Shown piece after piece: positions 24,269-28,907 of a stretch of DNA of 28,907 nucleotides (within the stretch, counting starts at the first letter, position 1; every line of letters begins with the position of its first letter). The position numbers were made by a program, and so were the translations under genes. The notes beneath the pieces were generated by a model. It saw only the letters and a list, made by a program, of their open reading frames with translations, searched no databases and was not told where the DNA came from. Source of the DNA: CAIUPE01 sp037131735 (GTDB lineage Bacteria; Pseudomonadota; Alphaproteobacteria; Rhizobiales; Beijerinckiaceae); NCBI GenBank assembly GCA_037131735.1, contig JBAXQM010000029.1, forward strand, positions 1 to 28,907. Direction: 5' to 3'.

Positions 24269-25303
24269 ATGAACCCGCAAGATACCCTGTCCACTTTTTC
24301 CGTAAGCTCTTTGCATCAAGGCCGCGTCTTTGTGTTGGGTGCGACCGGAACCATTGGTCGTCCGACCGTTCGTGCCCTGAGAGATCGTGGTTATCACATT
24401 GTTTGCTTTGTGCGGTCCCATCGTAATGGATCGCCTTACTTATCCGATCATGATACGCAACGAGATGATGACGGTATTGAGTATCGCTTTGGCGACGTCA
24501 CGGATTTGATGTCTATAAAGCGCGATGGCCTTCGTGGTGAGCAATTTGATTGCGTTGTGTCCTGCCTTGCCTCACGTACGGGCGCGCCAAATGATGCGTG
24601 GGCAATTGATTATCAGGCGCATTCTCAACTGCTACAGGTTGCAAAAGAGGCGGGTGTAAAGCAATTCATCATGCTGTCAGCACTTTGTGTGCAAAAGCCG
24701 CGCTTGGCGTTTCAAGAGGCAAAGCTTGCCTTCGAGAAGGAACTAATCGGTTCAGGTCTTACATACTCGATTATTCGTCCCACCGCCTTTTTCAAATCTC
24801 TTTCCGGTCAAGTCGATCGTGTCAAACAGGGCAAATCCTTTTTGATTTTTGGTAATGGGCGTTTGACCGCTTGTAAGCCCATTAGCGATCGAGATCTTGC
24901 TGATTATATCGCACAATGTCTTGAGGATGAGACGCGGTGGAACCGCATTCTGCCCATTGGCGGTCCGGGTCCCGCGATTACACCGCGTGATCAAGGCGAT
25001 TATCTATTTTCTCGCTTAAATCATGTGCCAAAATTTAAATCCGTACCACTCGCGCTGATGACATTGATTATTGGCGTTCTGAGTTTCATCGGGCGTCTTC
25101 ATAAAGGGATTGCGGAAAAGGCAGAGCTTGCAAAGATCGGCTATTATTACGCGACTGAGTCCATGCTCGTGCTTAATCCGGAAACAGGACTTTATGACGC
25201 GGCGCTCACGCCTTCAACCGGAAGCGATACGCTTTTTGAACACTATGATCGATTGCTCGCGGATGAAATCCAGCATGAGCGGGGCGACCATTCAGTATTT
25301 TAA
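24269..25303 (+). CDS. bciA: Divinyl (proto)chlorophyllide 8-vinyl reductase
   Basis: A 344-residue atypical SDR that reduces the C8 vinyl group of divinyl (proto)chlorophyllide with NADPH in bacteriochlorophyll synthesis (EC 1.3.1.75 type). It has the NADP motif GATGTIGRP (about 24-32) and VSCLASRTGAPNDAWAID. Other BciA-typical blocks are KQFIMLSALCVQKP, SIIRPTAFFKSLSGQV, GRLTACKPISDRDL, ILPIGGPGPAITPR and the C-terminal TPSTGSDTLF. A hydrophobic segment at about 255-272 may contact the membrane. It lies 69 bases after the ABC-F gene with only a weak ribosome-binding site, and converges on the importer operon with five bases between stops. No other photosynthesis genes are in the window. Confidence 0.9.
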   Translation: MNPQDTLSTFSVSSLHQGRVFVLGATGTIGRPTVRALRDRGYHIVCFVRSHRNGSPYLSDHDTQRDDDGIEYRFGDVTDLMSIKRDGLRGEQFDCVVSCLASRTGAPNDAWAIDYQAHSQLLQVAKEAGVKQFIMLSALCVQKPRLAFQEAKLAFEKELIGSGLTYSIIRPTAFFKSLSGQVDRVKQGKSFLIFGNGRLTACKPISDRDLADYIAQCLEDETRWNRILPIGGPGPAITPRDQGDYLFSRLNHVPKFKSVPLALMTLIIGVLSFIGRLHKGIAEKAELAKIGYYYATESMLVLNPETGLYDAALTPSTGSDTLFEHYDRLLADEIQHERGDHSVF

Positions 25304-25308
25304 ATCGC

Positions 25309-25893
25309 TCACGCATCAATCAGTTTTCTGATTTTTGCAGGACGCCCTTCAAGAGCGTAAATATCAGCCTGAAGCGCTTCCGCATCCGCGCGATCATGCG
25401 TGGTGATCAAAACGGGAATGTTCAATCTGTTTTTTGTCTCACTAATCATCATGCGCAAGAGATCAACGCGCGCATCGTCAAGGGATGTGAAAGGTTCATC
25501 AAGAAGGAGCAGCTCCGGCTCAGACGCTATAGCGCGCGCAAAACCCACGCGCTTCGCCATGCCGAGCGATAACTGCCGCGGATAGAAGGCGCTTGCACCG
25601 TCAAGGTCCAAGACTTCCAAAAGACCGTCCGCAGGGCCAGCGACTTCGATATTTTCGCGCACAGTCTTCCAAGGCAAAAGACGCGGCTCTTGAAACATCA
25701 TGCCGATTTTCAATTGGCTCTTGGGCGTTTGCGCATCGTCTTGATCAAGCCCAGCGATCATTTTGAGCAGCGTTGTTTTGCCTGATCCCGAAGGACCCAT
25801 AAGCGCCGTGACTGTGCCCTTTTCAAGCGCGAGGGTAAGCGGTGCCAGGTTTGTTTGGGTGCCAAATGATTTTGAAGCGAAGGTGAATTTCAT
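25309..25893 (-). CDS. ABC importer ATP-binding protein (TauB/SsuB/NrtD type)
   Basis: A 194-residue ATPase, short for this family (usually about 240-260), with a brief C-terminus. It has Walker A GPSGSGKTT (33-41), Q-loop GMMFQEPRLLPW, Walker B LLLLDEPFTSLD and H-loop ITTHD. The ABC signature reads LSLGMAKR instead of LSGGMxQR, a change of a normally conserved Gly. The start codon shares one base with the permease stop (TAATG), so it is translationally coupled. The substrate is undefined; family members import taurine, alkanesulfonates, nitrate, cyanate or pyrimidine precursors. Confidence 0.88.
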   Translation of the reverse strand: MKFTFASKSFGTQTNLAPLTLALEKGTVTALMGPSGSGKTTLLKMIAGLDQDDAQTPKSQLKIGMMFQEPRLLPWKTVRENIEVAGPADGLLEVLDLDGASAFYPRQLSLGMAKRVGFARAIASEPELLLLDEPFTSLDDARVDLLRMMISETKNRLNIPVLITTHDRADAEALQADIYALEGRPAKIRKLIDA

Positions 25894-26648
25894 TACGCAT
25901 CACCCCGCCAAAAACGCGCCCGCGTTTCCCAAGGCTTGATAATAAGCGCTTCGATCAAACTAACAAAGACCATAAAGCTCAGCGTGTAAACGATGATACG
26001 CGCGAGATCGAATTGAGCAAAGAAAAAATTGATTTGAAAGCCGACGCCATTGCTCCGCCCGATGAGTTCAACAACGAGAACAATTTTCCAGATCAAGGCT
26101 AGTCCATTGCGAATAGCAGCAGCTAAGAAGGGTTCGAGTTGCGGCAGGGTAAAATGGACAAATTTTTTCCAGTCCGTATAGCCATAGATCGCAGCAACTT
26201 CATCAAGCGATGGATCAAGCGCACGAGCGCCTTCGCGCATGGTGACGGCGGTATTCGGAATCTTGTTCAGAGCGACGGCAATGATGGCCGCCGTTTCGGT
26301 CAAGCCCAACCAAAGATAACAAAAGACGATGACAACAAGGGCGGGAAGATTGAGCGCAAAAATAAGCCAAGGATCAAAAATGAGATTCACTTTTGCCGAA
26401 CGTCCCAGCGCGAGGCCGAGTGCGGTGCCAAAGAGAAGTGCTAGAGAAAAAGCGCCGAACACGCGCAAACATGTTGCGCCGAGATGAAAGAATAAAGCAC
26501 CGGATGTGAACTCAGTCTCGAAGGCAGATGCCACATCGAGTGGTGTCGGCAGATAGCGGCTTTGCAAGGAATAAGCGAGCGCGGCCCATAACAAAATAAG
26601 GGCGATAATTGAGAGAAGAGGAAGCAGGGGTGAACGAAGCATAGTCAC
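25893..26648 (-). CDS. ABC importer permease (TauC/SsuC type)
   Basis: A 251-residue inner-membrane permease with about six hydrophobic segments. The cytoplasmic coupling loop KIPNTAVTMREGARALDPSLDEVAAIYGYTDWKKF is split here only for description; its EGARALDPSLDEVA core is typical of the nitrate/sulfonate/taurine family. The GTG at 26648 and an ATG two codons later are equally possible, since neither has a clear ribosome-binding site. It follows the binding-protein gene by 33 bases and overlaps the ATPase gene by one. Confidence 0.88.
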   Translation of the reverse strand: MTMLRSPLLPLLSIIALILLWAALAYSLQSRYLPTPLDVASAFETEFTSGALFFHLGATCLRVFGAFSLALLFGTALGLALGRSAKVNLIFDPWLIFALNLPALVVIVFCYLWLGLTETAAIIAVALNKIPNTAVTMREGARALDPSLDEVAAIYGYTDWKKFVHFTLPQLEPFLAAAIRNGLALIWKIVLVVELIGRSNGVGFQINFFFAQFDLARIIVYTLSFMVFVSLIEALIIKPWETRARFWRGDA

Positions 26649-26681
26649 AAGGTAAAGGAGGGAAGGGCAATCGAATAGGGG

Positions 26682-27695
26682 TCAATAGGTTGCAAAGGTG
26701 CCTTGAGCAAGTGTTGCTTGATCGCCGGTGAGGTCACGACCGCCGATGGTCGCAAGGACAGTAAAAAGACGTTGTGCGGCTTCGATATTGATTTCGTTTG
26801 AAGTGGGAATACCGGCGCGAAAGCCGGCTTTCAATGCTTCAAAATCTTGATCCGTTTGTACCTTCATCAAGGGGCGCAGGCGCTCCCATTCAGAATTGTC
26901 TGATGCAAGAATGGCTTTTGCCTCACGCGAGGCCTTTGCGAGTTTTAAGACTAACCCAGAGTGGGCTTTGGCCCAGCCTTCTGAAAACACATAACCCAAT
27001 AAGGGTGTTTCCGGATCAAGGCCGAGTGTTTGTGCTGTATCCGCAAGTGTGATGAGTTCGCGTGCGCCCTTGGCTTTCAATGGTTCGGCGAATTGCCAAA
27101 AGGTCATGAGCGCATCGATACCGCCTCGCTCTAATTCCTCATTGAGAAGCGGCGGAGCGGCAAATATGGGTTGTGACTCTTGAGCAAGATCAAGTGCGAA
27201 TGTCTTTTGCGCATAGGCGCGGATCAGAACCCAGCTTTTATCTGTTGGGCCTCCGGCAATGCCGATCTTTTTCCCTTTGAGATCAGCCAGTGATTTAAGC
27301 GGTGATTGTGAAGGCACCAGCACAGATCCGATCTGCTTTGAATAGGGAATGAATGTATAATCCGCGCCTTGATTGCGTTGGCGTGAAACCCAGATCCAAT
27401 CGGTAACGATTACATCGGCCGCACCCGCGGCCAACATCACATCAGCGCTTTGTTTTCCCGCAACGGGCACAACAGATAAGTTAAATCCATTTTTTCGATC
27501 AAGTCCGTGATGAATGATCGTATCGATCTCCCACGCAACCGTGCCCGAAGCGAGTGTTGCGATGCGGATAAAGTCATCTGCGCGCGCGTTCGTGAGGGAT
27601 GCCAGAAGCGCAGCAGCGCTTCCAGCAATCATCATCTTTCGTCTTGTGATCAGCATCGGCCGGGCGACCTTACGCGGAGAACGAACGTCATTCAC
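26682..27695 (-). CDS. ABC importer substrate-binding protein (TauA/SsuA-like), Tat-type signal
   Basis: A 337-residue periplasmic binding protein of the nitrate/taurine/sulfonate group. The N-terminus has a twin-arginine motif ITRRKMMIAG followed by a hydrophobic stretch and a probable cleavage site near NARA/DD, so Tat export is likely. The body shows ADVIVTDWIWVSRQR, LADLKGKKIGIAGG and IDALMTFWQFAEPLKAKG. The GTG start at 27695 overlaps the stop of the PQQ-type dehydrogenase gene by eight bases. An ATG at 27656, just before the Tat motif, is an alternative start. The overlap ties import to the upstream periplasmic dehydrogenase. Ligand unknown. Confidence 0.85.
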   Translation of the reverse strand: MNDVRSPRKVARPMLITRRKMMIAGSAAALLASLTNARADDFIRIATLASGTVAWEIDTIIHHGLDRKNGFNLSVVPVAGKQSADVMLAAGAADVIVTDWIWVSRQRNQGADYTFIPYSKQIGSVLVPSQSPLKSLADLKGKKIGIAGGPTDKSWVLIRAYAQKTFALDLAQESQPIFAAPPLLNEELERGGIDALMTFWQFAEPLKAKGARELITLADTAQTLGLDPETPLLGYVFSEGWAKAHSGLVLKLAKASREAKAILASDNSEWERLRPLMKVQTDQDFEALKAGFRAGIPTSNEINIEAAQRLFTVLATIGGRDLTGDQATLAQGTFATY

Positions 27696-28907
27696 CTACA
27701 ATGCGCCAGATCACATCACCCACATCATCGGCCACGAGAATGCCGCCACCTGGTGCGAGGGCTACACCGACAGGACGTCCATAAGAATAGCGCTCGTCAG
27801 GTGACAAGAAGCCCCAGAGAATATCGCGTGGGCGACCTGATGGTTTGCCATTCTGGAACGGCACAAAGACAACACGGTAGCCCGAGAGCGTGCTCCGATT
27901 CCATGAACCATGCTGACCGATGACCATACCTTCGCCAAAGCCCGGCAACGTGCCCGCAGGCAACCAGCACAAGCCGAGTGAAGCCGTGTGACCACCCAAT
28001 GCAAAATCAGGGCGTGTCGCTTTGGCAACCATCGCGGGATCTTGTGGCACGCGGTCATCAACCGTTTGACCCCAATAGCAATAGGGCCAGCCATAGAAGG
28101 CGCCGTCTTTCACTTCCGTGAGATAATCGGGTGGTGTTTCATCACCGATACCGTCGCGCTCATTCACCACAGTCCAGAGTGTTTGCTTTGTGGGTTCCCA
28201 AGCAACGCCGACAGGGTTGCGTAAGCCGCTCGCAAAAATGCGTGACTCATGAGATTTAAGATCCACTTCATATATACAGGCGCGGCCTTCTTCGACTTCC
28301 ATACCTTGCTCGGCGATATTGGAGAGTGAACCCACGCCAACATAGAGCTTGCTGCGATCAGGACTCAAAATCAGACTTCTCGTCCAATGGCCGGCTGGTT
28401 TGTAGCTCGCGAGTTTACGGCCTGGGCCCGTGAGCTTTGTTGCGCCTGACTGATAATCAAAAGCCATCAGCGCATCGGTATTGCCCACGTAAAAAATGTT
28501 ATCGTGAAGCGCCATACCGAAAGGCTGATTTTGTTGATCAAGAAAAGTGAATCGCTCTTCAGCCACACCATCGCGATTGGTATCGCGCAACAAGGTGATT
28601 CGGTTTGGGCTATCGCCAATAGCGGCCGCGCGGCGCATCGTGCTTTGCATCGCGTAGTCAAAAACAGATGAAATGCCGCCCGGGACAAAAAGCGCTTCGG
28701 CAACAGCAACATCGCCATTCGGCAGCACTTCGATCCAGCGCGGATGTTTAAGGCCCGTCGCAAAGGCATTCACTTTGAGACCCGGTGCAACTTCAGGGAC
28801 ACGGCCCGGCTCCCAGCCTTTTGCTGTCGGCATTTTGAGTGTGGGCAGTGCCCCTTGGGGACGCGGTGCCGGAATGGAGGGCGCTTGGCCGACCGCTTGC
28901 GTGGGGG
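27688..28907 (-). CDS. PQQ-dependent sugar/sorbosone dehydrogenase family protein (partial, 5' end off window)
   Basis: A beta-propeller of the glucose/sorbosone dehydrogenase family, expected to act in the periplasm with PQQ. Visible motifs are LKHPRWIEVLPNGDVAVAE, NQPFGMALHDNIFYVG, GHWTRSLILSPD, GLRNPVGVAWEP, a GQHGSWNRS block and the final GGGILVADDVGDVIWRI. The frame is open through the right edge: 24 further in-frame codons (ending ALPTLK) precede the ATG at 28833 and match the Pro-rich start region of this family. The true start and any signal peptide lie beyond 28907. Its stop overlaps the importer binding-protein gene, so the four genes form one operon. The sugar or aldehyde oxidised is unknown. 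Confidence 0.85.
   Translation of the reverse strand, partial: PTQAVGQAPSIPAPRPQGALPTLKMPTAKGWEPGRVPEVAPGLKVNAFATGLKHPRWIEVLPNGDVAVAEALFVPGGISSVFDYAMQSTMRRAAAIGDSPNRITLLRDTNRDGVAEERFTFLDQQNQPFGMALHDNIFYVGNTDALMAFDYQSGATKLTGPGRKLASYKPAGHWTRSLILSPDRSKLYVGVGSLSNIAEQGMEVEEGRACIYEVDLKSHESRIFASGLRNPVGVAWEPTKQTLWTVVNERDGIGDETPPDYLTEVKDGAFYGWPYCYWGQTVDDRVPQDPAMVAKATRPDFALGGHTASLGLCWLPAGTLPGFGEGMVIGQHGSWNRSTLSGYRVVFVPFQNGKPSGRPRDILWGFLSPDERYSYGRPVGVALAPGGGILVADDVGDVIWRIVGE

Noticed and set aside
1..28907. tRNA, rRNA or CRISPR array
   Set aside because: No cloverleaf with a GTTC-type T-loop, no ribosomal RNA-like sequence and no regularly spaced direct repeats were noticed on reading the gaps; a tRNAscan or CRISPR search was not possible.

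Overview
The window most likely comes from a phototrophic alphaproteobacterium of moderate G+C. The main evidence is a BciA-type 8-vinyl reductase of bacteriochlorophyll synthesis (24269-25303) and an AerR/PpaA-like B12-binding regulator (19729-20634). Tight ATGA-type operon overlaps, a BMP-family nucleoside importer and an ExsH-like RTX glycanase fit the same group. Genus cannot be read from the sequence alone.

Layout. (1) 1-757: remnant of an IS256-family element, visibly more G+C-rich than the rest. It retains only the C-terminal half of the transposase. (2) 755-4121: hexuronate catabolism. uxaC lacks its 5' part where it abuts the IS remnant; intact uxuA and uxuB follow. A DHA1-type MFS exporter lies convergent. 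(3) 5955-16187: a divergent nucleoside/hydantoin locus. Leftward: an M24-fold protein lacking key metal ligands, an AllA-type ureidoglycolate lyase and a dihydropyrimidinase. Rightward: BMP binding protein, double ATPase, two permeases, cytidine deaminase, purine nucleoside phosphorylase and a diverged PanB-like protein. The region between the two operons holds three inverted repeats. (4) 16198-19500 leftward: a GH16 endoglycanase with RTX-like repeats, a Rossmann-fold protein and an alpha/beta hydrolase. (5) 19729-25303 rightward: B12-binding regulator, taurine-pyruvate-type aminotransferase preceded by overlapping inverted repeats, a clear intrinsic terminator, an ABC-F ATPase and bciA. (6) 25309-28907 leftward: a PQQ-type sugar/sorbosone dehydrogenase that runs off the right edge, followed by a TauABC/SsuABC-type importer.

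How the parts work together. The uxu genes convert fructuronate precursors towards 2-keto-3-deoxygluconate, but the glucuronate isomerase step is broken here. In the nucleoside locus, the importer delivers nucleosides; Cdd deaminates cytidine and PNP phosphorolyses purine nucleosides. The divergent operon supplies ring-opening and ureide-cleaving enzymes. Two members (M24-like and PanB-like) have lost family-typical ligands, so their reactions are unknown; this is the best candidate for undescribed biochemistry in the window. Gene starts were revised from the longest open frames where a Shine-Dalgarno sequence and family length agreed: MFS 5342, dihydropyrimidinase 7394, B12 protein 19729 (TTG), aminotransferase 20978, ABC-F 22577. 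No tRNA, rRNA or CRISPR array was seen.
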